This document shows, in pieces, positions 14,484 through 22,254 of a stretch of DNA of 32,561 bases. A program made the translations under genes and the position numbers. The stretch spans positions 1 to 32,561 of the forward strand of contig NZ_SSXI01000330.1 of the NCBI RefSeq assembly GCF_004803405.1, written 5' to 3'. The DNA comes from Nocardioides sp. (GTDB taxonomy: Bacteria > Actinomycetota > Actinomycetes > Propionibacteriales > Nocardioidaceae). Numbering within the stretch: position 1 is the first letter of the stretch; the number at the start of each line of letters is the position of its first letter. Under the pieces are notes generated by a model, which did not search any database, was not told the origin of the DNA, and saw only the letters and a list, made by a program, of their open reading frames with translations.

Positions 14484-15436
14484 TGGCCATCGACACGCGG
14501 CCGGTCCGCCCGGCCCAGCAGGCCCCCGCTCGCCGTACGTCCGCGCAGCGGGACCCCGAGACCGACCGGGGCCGTCCCTCGCGCGCGCTGGTCCTCGCGC
14601 TGGTCCTGGCCTGCACGACACTGATGGTCCTCGACCGGGCCGGCGGCGAGGACTCGCCGGTGCAGCCGGTCCGTCGCATCGTCGGCGAGGTGATCGGCCC
14701 GGTCCAGGCCGCCGCCGCCACCGTGGTCCGCCCGGTCGCGGGGATCCCCGCCGCCCTGCGCAGCAACGGCTCGCTCCACCACGACGTCGCCGCGCTCGAG
14801 GCCGAGAACGCCGAGCTGCGCAACCAGCTCACCAAGGCGGGGTACGACGAACACCGGCTCGGGCAGCTCGAGGGACTCCGCGCCGTGGCGGGCGACCTCG
14901 GCTACGCGCTCGTGCCGGCCCGGGTGATCGCGATCGGACCGGCGCAGTCGTTCTCCAGCACGGTCACCCTCGACGCCGGCTCCGACGCCGGCCTGCGGCC
15001 CGACATGACCGTCGTCGCGGCGGAGGGACTGGTCGGCCGGATCACCGCGGTCACCAACCACACCGCCACCGTGCTGCTCATCGTCGACGCCACGTCGGCC
15101 GTCGGCGGCCGGATCGGCGACAACCTCGAGCTCGGCTTCGTCCGTGGTCACGGCACCCTCGGCACCGATGACCGGCTCGAGCTCGAGCTCGCCGACCGCA
15201 ACGTCGTCCCGAAGATCGGCCAGGGCGTCGTGACCTGGGGCAGCGAGGGTGGCGCGCCCTACGTCGCGGGCGTTCCGATCGGCAAGGTCGTCAAGGTATA
15301 CGAGTCCCTGCGGGAGACGTCCTACCGCGCGGTGATCGAACCGGGCGTCGACTTCACCTCGCTCGACCTGGTCGGGGTGGTGGTGCCCTCCGGCACCGAG
15401 GGCCGCGTGATCGAGGCCGACGGGAGCCTCCAGTGA
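14483..15436 (+). CDS. mreC: Rod shape-determining protein MreC
   Basis: A 317-residue single-pass membrane protein that links MreB and PBP2 outside the cytoplasmic membrane. A basic, proline-rich N-terminal tail of about 30 residues is followed by one membrane helix (ALVLALVLACTTLMVL), then an extracytoplasmic coiled coil (DVAALEAENAELRNQL) and the beta-barrel MreC domain. That domain includes ARVIAIGPAQSFSSTVTLDAGS, GLVGRITAVTNHTATVLLI and a C-terminal GVVVPSG segment. The start ATG 14483 overlaps the mreB stop by one base; its end overlaps the mreD GTG in GTGA. Confidence 0.94.
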   Translation: MAIDTRPVRPAQQAPARRTSAQRDPETDRGRPSRALVLALVLACTTLMVLDRAGGEDSPVQPVRRIVGEVIGPVQAAAATVVRPVAGIPAALRSNGSLHHDVAALEAENAELRNQLTKAGYDEHRLGQLEGLRAVAGDLGYALVPARVIAIGPAQSFSSTVTLDAGSDAGLRPDMTVVAAEGLVGRITAVTNHTATVLLIVDATSAVGGRIGDNLELGFVRGHGTLGTDDRLELELADRNVVPKIGQGVVTWGSEGGAPYVAGVPIGKVVKVYESLRETSYRAVIEPGVDFTSLDLVGVVVPSGTEGRVIEADGSLQ

Positions 15437-16023
15437 GGGCGGGGTCCGCGGGCCGCCTGCTCGCCGTCATCGTCGCCGTGGTCGGCGCCCTGGTGCTGCA
15501 GGTGACGGTGCTGCCGCACTTCGCGTGGCGCATCGGCGGGCTCGGCGTCGTCCCCGATCTGGTCCTGCTCGTCGTCGTCGCGACGGCGATCGCCACCGAC
15601 ACCCGGTTCGCGACGCTCGCCGGCTTCGGCGCGGGGCTGCTGCTGGACGTGGCTCCACCCGCCGACCACGTCGCCGGCCGCTGGGCACTCGCGCTGATGG
15701 TGGTCGGGTACGTCGTGGGTCGGCTGGTGCACGACAACACCGCCGACGTCGGACGGTTCGAGCCGGAGTCGGTGCGCCGTCCGCCGGTTCCCCTGATGCT
15801 GGCCGCGGCCGCTGGCGGCTCGTTCATCGGGACCTCCGTCTTCGCCCTCACCGGCCTGCTGGTCGACGACGCGGCGGTGGCGGTCTCCGACCTGCTGCCG
15901 GTCGCGCTGGTCGCGCTGCTGCTCGACGTGATCGCCGCGCTGGCGGTCGTCCCGGCCACGCTCTGGCTCCACCGCAGGCTCGCCAGCGACGACCTCGGCG
16001 ACCGAGTGCGGGTCCGGGCCTGA
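15433..16023 (+). CDS. mreD: Rod shape-determining protein MreD
   Basis: A 196-residue polytopic membrane protein with five or six hydrophobic helices, including LLAVIVAVVGALVLQVTVLP, VVPDLVLLVVVATAIAT, and LLPVALVALLLDVIAALAV. The motif PDLVLLVVVA followed by GFGAGLLLDVAPP is typical of MreD. It is a membrane partner of MreC and the elongasome. The start GTG 15433 overlaps the mreC TGA, and the stop overlaps the PBP2 ATG (TGATG at 16021-16025). Primary sequence conservation in this family is low, so the call relies on topology plus strict operon position. Confidence 0.9.
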   Translation: MRAGSAGRLLAVIVAVVGALVLQVTVLPHFAWRIGGLGVVPDLVLLVVVATAIATDTRFATLAGFGAGLLLDVAPPADHVAGRWALALMVVGYVVGRLVHDNTADVGRFEPESVRRPPVPLMLAAAAGGSFIGTSVFALTGLLVDDAAVAVSDLLPVALVALLLDVIAALAVVPATLWLHRRLASDDLGDRVRVRA

Positions 16024-18155
16024 TGGGCGCTCCGGCGGCGTCGCACCGCAGCCGCTTGCGGCTGATCGTCATCCAGACCCTCGTCTTCTCGCTGCTGGCG
16101 ACCCTCGCCGCGCGGCTCTACTACCTGCAGGTCGTCTCGGGGGAGGAGTACCAGGGCCAGGCGGCCTCGCAGTCGGTCCGCGAGATCGTGGTGCAGCCGC
16201 AGCGCGGCCTGATCGTCGACGCGATGGGCCGCCCGCTGGTGACCAACCGGCTGACCTGGGTCGTCTCGCTCGACCGGACCCTGCTCGGCAAGATGTCGGA
16301 GCAGGACCGCACCACGCTGCTGCAGCGCACGGCGAAGGCGATCGGCATGCGGGTCAAGCGGCTCGAGGGCAAGCTGCTGCTCTGTGGCGACGCGGGCGCG
16401 GTGGCGGGGGAGTGCTGGAACGGGTCGCCCTACCAGCCGGTGCCGGTCGCCCTCGACGTGAAGGAGGCCGCCGCCCTGCGGATCCTCGAGCAGCCGGAGG
16501 ACTTCCCCGGCGTGGTGGTGGACCGACAGAGCGTCCGGCAGTACCCCCAGCCGTACGGGGTGAACGCGGCCCATCTGCTCGGCTACAACAGCCCGATCAC
16601 CAAGGACGAGCTGGAGGCTGCCGAGGCGTCCGGCGACAGCTCCGTCAACGGCGCCTCGGTCGTCGGCCGCGCCGGTGTCGAGAAGGAGTACGACGAGTGG
16701 CTGCGCGGGCAGCCGGGCTACCAACAGGTCGCGGTCGACTCGAAGGGGCGGGTGCGCGACGACGTGTCCGACCTGGAGGCCCAGCCCGGGGACACGCTGG
16801 TGACCTCGATCGACGCGAAGATCCAGGGTGTCGTGGAGAAGCAGCTCGCCGAGATGATCGCCATCGCGCGGCAGACCCGCGACAAGGTCACCGGCCGGAA
16901 CTTCGAGGCCGACTCGGGCGCCGCCGTCGTGATGGAGGCGAAGACCGGCCGGATCGTGGCGATGGCCAGCCAGCCGACGTACGACCCGTCGGTGTGGGTC
17001 GGCGGGATCACCGACAAGCAGCTCGAGCGGCTCTACTCCGAGGCCGCGGGGACCCCGCTGCTCGGCCGCGCGACGCAGGGGCAGTTCGCGCCGGGGTCGA
17101 CCTGGAAGCCGTTCATGACGTCCTCGGCGCTCACCCACGGCTACTCGCTCGACACGACGCTCCCGTGCGGCTCCTCCTTCCGGGTCGGCAACCGCGACTT
17201 CAAGAACTTCGAGTCCGGCGCCCACGGCATCATCGGGTTCGCCCGCGCGCTGGAGGTCTCCTGCAACACCTTCTTCTACCGGATCGGGTTCGACTACTGG
17301 AGGAAGTACGGCTCCGACGTCGACGACGTGAAGGCGAAGGACCCGCTCGTCGAGGGCGCGAAGTACTGGGGCTTCGGCAAGCGCACCGGCATCGACCTGC
17401 CGGGGGAGGCATCGGGCCGGATCGCGGACCGCAGATGGAAGCGGGAGTACTACGACTCCCAGAAGGACTACTACTGCGGGATCGCGGACAAGCCGCAGGA
17501 CGAGGACACCAGCGACTTCGTCTACAAGTTCGCCCGCGAGTTCTGCATCGAGGGCTACGCCTACCGCGCCGGCGACGCCGTGAACTTCGCGATCGGCCAG
17601 GGCGACACGATCGTGACCCCGCTGCAGCTCGCTCGCGCGTACGCCGCGATCTCCAACGGCGGCACGCTGTGGGAGCCGCGGATCGGCAAGGCGATCGTCT
17701 CGCCGGACGGCGAGACGATCCGCGAGATCGAGCCGAAGAAGCAGCGCGAGCTGAAGATCCCCCAGCGGGTCCTGGACTACATCGACGAGGCGCTCAAGGA
17801 CGTCGCCCGCACCGGCACCATGGCCTGGAAGCTCGGCGGCTTCCCGATCGACGACGTGCAGATCCGGGCGAAGACCGGGTCGGCCGAGGTCTACGGGAAG
17901 CAGTCGACCGGCTGGGTGGCGTCGTACACCAAGGACTACGTCGTGGTGATGATGATCAGCCAGGGCGGCACCGGCTCAGGCTCCACGGGCGACGGCATCC
18001 GCGCCATCTGGGAGTCGATCTACGGGATCGAGGGCGACCGGGTCCGGCGCGACAAGGCCGCGATCCCCGGTGTCACGCCGCCGGCCGCACTGCCCACCTT
18101 CGGCCGGGACGGCTCCATCCTGCCGCCCGCCCGCGATCCGAAGGAACGCCGATGA
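16023..18155 (+). CDS. mrdA: Penicillin-binding protein 2, elongation transpeptidase
   Basis: A 710-residue class B penicillin-binding protein that crosslinks peptidoglycan during cell elongation with RodA. One N-terminal membrane anchor (LIVIQTLVFSLLATLAARLYYL) precedes a PBP dimerisation domain (QRGLIVDAMGRPL). The transpeptidase domain has all three active-site motifs: S359-x-x-K362 in PGSTWKPF, the SCN motif Ser413-Asn415 in EVSCNTFFY, and KTG at 617-619 in RAKTGSAEVYG. An insertion around residues 465-515 (RWKREYYDSQKDYYCGIADK) separates SCN and KTG and is longer than in many relatives. Start ATG 16023 overlaps the mreD stop, and ATG of rodA overlaps its TGA. Confidence 0.96.
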   Translation: MGAPAASHRSRLRLIVIQTLVFSLLATLAARLYYLQVVSGEEYQGQAASQSVREIVVQPQRGLIVDAMGRPLVTNRLTWVVSLDRTLLGKMSEQDRTTLLQRTAKAIGMRVKRLEGKLLLCGDAGAVAGECWNGSPYQPVPVALDVKEAAALRILEQPEDFPGVVVDRQSVRQYPQPYGVNAAHLLGYNSPITKDELEAAEASGDSSVNGASVVGRAGVEKEYDEWLRGQPGYQQVAVDSKGRVRDDVSDLEAQPGDTLVTSIDAKIQGVVEKQLAEMIAIARQTRDKVTGRNFEADSGAAVVMEAKTGRIVAMASQPTYDPSVWVGGITDKQLERLYSEAAGTPLLGRATQGQFAPGSTWKPFMTSSALTHGYSLDTTLPCGSSFRVGNRDFKNFESGAHGIIGFARALEVSCNTFFYRIGFDYWRKYGSDVDDVKAKDPLVEGAKYWGFGKRTGIDLPGEASGRIADRRWKREYYDSQKDYYCGIADKPQDEDTSDFVYKFAREFCIEGYAYRAGDAVNFAIGQGDTIVTPLQLARAYAAISNGGTLWEPRIGKAIVSPDGETIREIEPKKQRELKIPQRVLDYIDEALKDVARTGTMAWKLGGFPIDDVQIRAKTGSAEVYGKQSTGWVASYTKDYVVVMMISQGGTGSGSTGDGIRAIWESIYGIEGDRVRRDKAAIPGVTPPAALPTFGRDGSILPPARDPKERR

Positions 18156-19387
18156 GCAACCGGATCCAGGCCACCCGCGCCACCGCCGCCCGGCCGCAGC
18201 GAGCCGCCTCCTCCCGCCGGGTCTCGCTGATGCGCTGGTCCGACATCGACCGCCCGCTTCTCGTCGCGGTGGTCGCGCTGTCGGTGATCGGCTGCTCCCT
18301 AATCTGGTCGGCGACCCTCGAGCGCGACGACCTGACAGGGGGAGACCCGCGCGCGTTCCTCTTCAAGCAGGTCGTCAACGTCGTGCTGGGACTCGGGCTG
18401 ATGGCGATCGTGGTGATGACCGACCATCGCTGGGTACGAATCCTCGCGCCGGTCGCCTACCTGCTCGCCGTCACCGGTCTGGTGCTCGTGCTGGTCATGG
18501 GCTCGACGATCAACGGCTCGCGGTCGTGGCTGATCATCGGCGGGATGTCCTTCCAGCCCTCGGAGCTGGCGAAGCTCGCGGTGGTCGTCGGCATGGCGCT
18601 GGTGGTCGCCGAGCGGAGCGAGGGCCGCTGGCGGGACCGGGTGGGCACCGTCGACGTACTCCTCATGCTCGCGGTCGCCGGTGTTCCGGCGGCACTGATC
18701 CTAACCCAGCCCGACCTCGGCACGATGCTGGTGCTGACCGCGACCGTGTTCGGCGTGATCGCCGCGTCGGGGGTGCATCGGCGCTGGCTCGCGGCGCTCG
18801 CCGCCGGCGGTGTCGCGGCGGCCGCCGGAGCCGTGGCGAGCGGGATGCTCGAGCAGTACCAGATCCTCCGGTTCCTCGCCTTCACCGACCCCGGCCTCGA
18901 CCCGAGGGGCGCCGGCTACAACGTCGAGCAGGCGCGGATCGCCGTCGGCAACGGCGGACTCTTCGGTCAGGGCCTCTTCGGTGGCTCCCAGACCCAGTCC
19001 GGCTTCGTGCCCGAGCAGCACACCGACTTCGTGTTCACCGTCGCCGGCGAGGAGCTCGGCCTGGTCGGCGCCACGCTGATCGTGGCACTGCTCGGCGTCG
19101 TGCTGTGGCGCGCGCTGCGGATCGCCGTGCGCACCGACGACGTCTTCGGCCGGATCGCCGCGGCCGGCATCGCCTGCTGGTTCGGCTTCCAGGCGTTCCA
19201 GAACATCGGCATGTGTCTCGGGATCATGCCGGTCACCGGTGTCCCGCTGCCCTTCGTGTCCTACGGAGGGTCCTCGATGTTCGCCTCGATGCTCGCCGTC
19301 GGGCTGCTGCAGAACATCCACCTCCGGACGTCGTCGGCCCCGGCGTCGCGGTTGACGCCCGCGAAGCGGGTCCTGGTCCGGGGATGA
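18152..19387 (+). CDS. rodA: SEDS-family peptidoglycan glycosyltransferase RodA
   Basis: A 411-residue polytopic SEDS protein that polymerises glycan strands from lipid II, working as a pair with the PBP2 encoded just before it. About ten membrane helices are present. SEDS signatures include NGSRSWLIIGGMSFQPSELAKL, the loop QPDLGTMLVL, QHTDFVFTVAGEELG (with the conserved catalytic Asp in this motif) and the C-terminal VTGVPLPFVSYGGSSM. The first 30 residues are a basic cytoplasmic tail. RodA rather than FtsW is inferred from its place in the mre operon. ATGA overlaps occur at both ends (18152-18155 and 19384-19387). Confidence 0.95.
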   Translation: MSNRIQATRATAARPQRAASSRRVSLMRWSDIDRPLLVAVVALSVIGCSLIWSATLERDDLTGGDPRAFLFKQVVNVVLGLGLMAIVVMTDHRWVRILAPVAYLLAVTGLVLVLVMGSTINGSRSWLIIGGMSFQPSELAKLAVVVGMALVVAERSEGRWRDRVGTVDVLLMLAVAGVPAALILTQPDLGTMLVLTATVFGVIAASGVHRRWLAALAAGGVAAAAGAVASGMLEQYQILRFLAFTDPGLDPRGAGYNVEQARIAVGNGGLFGQGLFGGSQTQSGFVPEQHTDFVFTVAGEELGLVGATLIVALLGVVLWRALRIAVRTDDVFGRIAAAGIACWFGFQAFQNIGMCLGIMPVTGVPLPFVSYGGSSMFASMLAVGLLQNIHLRTSSAPASRLTPAKRVLVRG

Positions 19388-19869
19388 GCGACTTCCGCCG
19401 AGACCGGGTCGGGACTGCACTCGCTGGCACGAACCCCACGGTGCTCCGCCGTCTGCGCGCAGGCTTCGCCGTCGTCGGGGACTTCCAGCACCTGCCGGGC
19501 TACTGCGTCCTGATCACCGACACGCCGGGGGCGGACCAGCTGACCGACCTACCCCTGCGCGAGCAGCGGCTGTTCCTCGACGACATGGCCCTGCTCGGCC
19601 GCGCCGTGGCTGCGGTGTGCGGGCGTCGTGATCCGCAGTTCAGGCGGATCAACCTGGAGATCCAGGGGAACACCGACGCGTTCCTCCATGCGCACGTGAC
19701 GCCGCGCTACGACTGGGAGCCGGTCGACGTCGTCGGCTGGCCGGCTGCCCTGTATCACTGGGCCGGTCGGGTGGATCCCGAGCAGCACATGCTCGGGCCA
19801 CAGCACGACGAGCTGCGGGCGGAGCTGATTGCGGAGATCGACCAGGAGGTTTCGCAGATCGCCGGCTAA
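19384..19869 (+). CDS. HIT-superfamily-like protein, last gene of the mre-rodA operon
   Basis: A 161-residue soluble protein. INLEIQGNTDAFLHAHVTPRYDWEP resembles the core strand and histidine motif of HIT hydrolases, which cleave dinucleoside polyphosphates or nucleotidyl bonds. Only two histidines of the usual His-x-His-x-His triad remain (His102 and His104, in LHAHVTP); the third position is Thr-Pro. The N-terminal part (GFAVVGDFQHLPGYCVLIT) matches a HIT fold strand pattern. It may be a divergent HIT enzyme or a binding protein. ATG 19384 overlaps the rodA TGA, so it is translated with the elongation operon, which is the main hint about its context. The gene ends at 19869 before a tandem repeat. 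Confidence 0.72.
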   Translation: MSDFRRDRVGTALAGTNPTVLRRLRAGFAVVGDFQHLPGYCVLITDTPGADQLTDLPLREQRLFLDDMALLGRAVAAVCGRRDPQFRRINLEIQGNTDAFLHAHVTPRYDWEPVDVVGWPAALYHWAGRVDPEQHMLGPQHDELRAELIAEIDQEVSQIAG

Positions 19870-19938
19870 GGCCCGAGGGCGGTGCACATCGCCGGCCTGA
19901 TCGAGCGCACCGCGGCGGAATCGGGCTCTGCGTGGCTC

Positions 19939-19974
19939 GGTCGTCATCTCGGTCGTCATCTCGGCCGTCATCTC
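19939..19974. repeat. Three tandem copies of a 12-base unit
   Basis: GGTCGTCATCTC is repeated head to tail at 19939-19950, 19951-19962 and 19963-19974; the third copy has one C for T change. It lies in the 142-base space between two convergent genes. A 12-base, in-phase period is compatible with slippage. No function is visible. Confidence 0.85.
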
Positions 19975-20011
19975 GGCTGGCGTATCAGCGGACGTGCGCC
20001 GGCAGAGCCTG

Positions 20012-20230
20012 CTACATCCGCATGGTGGCGACGGCGATGGCGACGATGAGCAGCACGAGCGCGGTCAGGGAGACCGCGGCGAAGTAGATGCTGTGCATCC
20101 GCACGCCGTTGCCCTGTCCGTGCCGACGGGTGAGGTCGGCATCGTGGGAGGTGTCGGCTGACCTGGTGACGGTCTGGGGCGAGAGCAGGTGTCGCCGATG
20201 GCGCTCGGAGCTCGGTGTGAGGTCGTCCAT
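20012..20230 (-). CDS. Small single-pass membrane protein of unknown function
   Basis: A 72-residue frame on the minus strand from ATG 20230 to a stop at 20012-20014. The N-terminal 44 residues are polar and charged (MDDLTPSSERHRRHLL, then HDADLTRRHGQGNGV). The C-terminus is one hydrophobic helix (SIYFAAVSLTALVLLIVAIAVATM), so it is predicted to be C-tail anchored. Codon third positions are nearly all G or C through the whole frame, as in real genes here. A weak Shine-Dalgarno match (GGGAG, ten bases upstream) precedes the ATG, and a strong GC hairpin lies 30 bases further up. I recognise no family. An internal ATG 30 codons from the end would give a helix-only peptide. Confidence 0.6.
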   Translation of the reverse strand: MDDLTPSSERHRRHLLSPQTVTRSADTSHDADLTRRHGQGNGVRMHSIYFAAVSLTALVLLIVAIAVATMRM

Positions 20231-20259
20231 GACTTTCGACTCCCAAGGCTGGTAGGGAT

Positions 20260-20279
20260 CCGGCCCGTCCTCGGGCCGG
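20260..20279 (-). terminator. GC-rich hairpin between the GH35 gene and the small membrane gene
   Basis: CCGGCCCG (20260-20267) and CGGGCCGG (20272-20279) form a perfect 8-bp stem with a 4-base loop. Read on the minus strand it lies 124 bases after the GH35 stop and 30 bases before the small gene's start. A second inverted repeat, CCGTCCGCT/AGCGGACGG (20290-20298 and 20323-20331), lies between it and the GH35 stop. Together they are the likely end of the minus-strand sugar operon. No T tract is present. Confidence 0.45.
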
Positions 20280-20402
20280 GTGGTGGTGACCGTCCGCTGC
20301 GTGTGGGACGACAGTGATTCGGAGCGGACGGGGCCACCGCTTGCCGAGATCGGCACCCGGTTCCGCGTGACCCTCGGCGCCCCGGGCGTGCCGCGGTCCT
20401 GC

Positions 20403-22154
20403 TCAGTCCTCCAGCGGACCCAGGGACGGCCCGGCGACGAACCGCGCCGTCGGATCGGCGAGCACGTCCAGCTCCAGGACGACGAGCTCGTTGTGGCCGG
20501 GTCGCAGCACCGGCCCCGGCACGAAGAGGGTGCGCTGCGGCCCGCGCCGCCAGTAGCGCCCCAGGCAGAAGCCGTTGACCCAGGAGATGCCCTTGCCCCA
20601 GCCCGCGGTGTCGAGGAACAGGTCGATGGGGTGCTCGACGAGGAAGGTCGCGCGCCATGCGGTGGGCCCGACGCCCGGTCCACGGCCGTCCAGAGCGGCG
20701 GTCTCCCACAGCTGCGGCACCCGGTCGAGGTCGATGGCGAGGACCTCCCAGCCCGTGAGCGGCATCCCGTCGAGGAGTGCCGGCCCGATCAGCCCCTTGT
20801 GCTCACCGATGCGGGTGCCGTAGTTGACCCGGCCCTGGTCCTCGACGACCAGGTCCAGTCGGCCGCGCCCGCACGGCAGTGCGATCGCCCGTTCGTGATG
20901 CTCCCGCTCGAGGATGCCGACCGGTGCGCCGTCGAGGAGGACAGCAGCCCGGTCGCGGACCTCGCCGAGGCTCAGCACGGATGGCTGGTCGCCGCCGGGC
21001 AGCTCCGTCCGGTAGACGGCCAGTCGGACGTCCAGCTCGTCCAGCATCGGGAGCGACTCCCACCTGCTCCAGGAGCCCCAGCGCGCCGGGTCGTCGAGCA
21101 GCCGGATCGGCTCGCCCAGCGCGACCGCCTGCTCGGGGGCGGGGCCGGCGGCACCGGGGGTCTCGGCCGGCACCGGCGCGTAGTGGGAGAGGACCTCGCG
21201 GAACGCGAAGTACTTCGCGGTCGGGTTCCCGGCCTCGTCCAGCGGAGCGTCGTAGTCGTACGACGTCACGGTCGGCCGGTAGATGCCCTTGTCGTTGGCC
21301 CCGTTGGTCAGCCCGAAGTTCGTGCCGCCGTGGAACATGTACACGTTCACCGAGGCCCCCGCGGCGAGGAGAGCGTCGAGCTCCTCGGCGGCCTGGTCGA
21401 CCGCGGTGGTGTGGTGCCGGCCTCCCCAGTGGTCGAACCAGCCGTCCCAGAACTCCATGCACATCAGCGGCCCGGTCGGTTGGTGCTGGCGCAGGGTGCG
21501 CAACCGGTTCTGGCTGTCGGAGCCGAAGGAGGCGGTGCGCAGCACCCCCTCGAGCCCGCCGGCGGCGAGCATCGCGTCGACCGGCTGGTCCACGGTGACC
21601 AGCGGAACGCCGATGCCGGCCCCCCGGATCATCTCCACGAGCGCCTGCAGGTAGGCCCGGTCGTCGCCGTACGCGCCGTACTCGTTCTCCACCTGGACCA
21701 GCAGAACCGGTCCACCCAGGTGGACCTGGTGCGGGTGCACGAGCGCCAGCACCTGGTCCAGGTACTTCTCGATCTCGTCCAGGAAGCGTGGCTCGTGGCT
21801 GCGGATCCCGACGCCCGGCTCGCGGAACAGCCAGGACGGAAGCCCGCCGTTGTCCCACTCCGCGCAGATGAACGGTCCGGGACGGACGATCGCGAACATG
21901 CCTGCCTCGCCCACCAGGCGCAGGAACCGAGCGAGATCGAGGATCCCGTCGGTGTCGAAGACACCGGGCCGAGGGCTGTGGGCGTTCCACGGCACGTAGG
22001 TCTCGATGGTGTTGAGGCCCATCAGCCGGGCCTTATCGATCCGGTCCGCCCAGTGGTCGGGGTGGACTCGGAAGTAGTGCAGTGCGCCGGAGAGGATCCG
22101 GAACGGCGAACCGTCGAGGACGAAGTCGGTCTCGCCGATCGTGAACTCGGGCAT
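20403..22154 (-). CDS. Cytoplasmic GH35 beta-galactosidase
   Basis: A 583-residue family GH35 enzyme, removing terminal beta-linked galactose from oligosaccharides with retention. The (beta/alpha)8 barrel begins FVLDGSPFRILSGALHYFRVHP. The acid/base is Glu158 in VQVENEYG and the nucleophile Glu234 in MCMEFWDGW. FHGGTNFGLTNGA and the C-terminal jelly-roll domains (GWGKGISWVNGFCLGRYW) are typical. No signal peptide is present, so it acts on imported sugar. ATG 22154 has AGAGG five bases upstream. It is the last gene of the minus-strand unit, after the binding protein and separated from it by a large hairpin, which suggests lower expression than the transporter parts. GH35 is certain; the precise linkage preference is not. 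Confidence 0.95.
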   Translation of the reverse strand: MPEFTIGETDFVLDGSPFRILSGALHYFRVHPDHWADRIDKARLMGLNTIETYVPWNAHSPRPGVFDTDGILDLARFLRLVGEAGMFAIVRPGPFICAEWDNGGLPSWLFREPGVGIRSHEPRFLDEIEKYLDQVLALVHPHQVHLGGPVLLVQVENEYGAYGDDRAYLQALVEMIRGAGIGVPLVTVDQPVDAMLAAGGLEGVLRTASFGSDSQNRLRTLRQHQPTGPLMCMEFWDGWFDHWGGRHHTTAVDQAAEELDALLAAGASVNVYMFHGGTNFGLTNGANDKGIYRPTVTSYDYDAPLDEAGNPTAKYFAFREVLSHYAPVPAETPGAAGPAPEQAVALGEPIRLLDDPARWGSWSRWESLPMLDELDVRLAVYRTELPGGDQPSVLSLGEVRDRAAVLLDGAPVGILEREHHERAIALPCGRGRLDLVVEDQGRVNYGTRIGEHKGLIGPALLDGMPLTGWEVLAIDLDRVPQLWETAALDGRGPGVGPTAWRATFLVEHPIDLFLDTAGWGKGISWVNGFCLGRYWRRGPQRTLFVPGPVLRPGHNELVVLELDVLADPTARFVAGPSLGPLED

Positions 22155-22172
22155 GCGTACCTCTCGCTCGCG

Positions 22173-22232
22173 CGGGACGGACAGCCACCGCTGCCCGCAG
22201 CACGGGGCTGCTCGCGGGGGCTGTCCGTCCCG
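22173..22232 (-). promoter_or_regulatory. Large intercistronic hairpin between the binding-protein and GH35 genes
   Basis: CGGGACGGACAGCC (22173-22186) is perfectly complementary to GGCTGTCCGTCCCG (22219-22232), a 14-bp stem enclosing 32 bases. Those 32 bases can fold again (GCAGC 22197-22201 with GCTGC 22207-22211). It begins 22 bases after the binding-protein stop and ends 18 bases before the GH35 ATG. It could be a partial terminator or an RNA stabiliser giving more binding protein than hydrolase. Confidence 0.6.
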
Positions 22233-22254
22233 TCAGTGGTCGATCAGTGCAGGC

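Noticed and set aside
16412..18151. A long second plus-strand frame across the mrdA gene
   Set aside because: It overlaps the complete PBP2 gene with all active-site motifs. Only its 3' part, from ATG 18152, is real (rodA); the upstream part is an Arg/Gly/Pro-rich shadow.
19939..19974. CRISPR array
   Set aside because: The repeats are 12 bases and directly adjacent with no spacers, so this is a simple tandem repeat.
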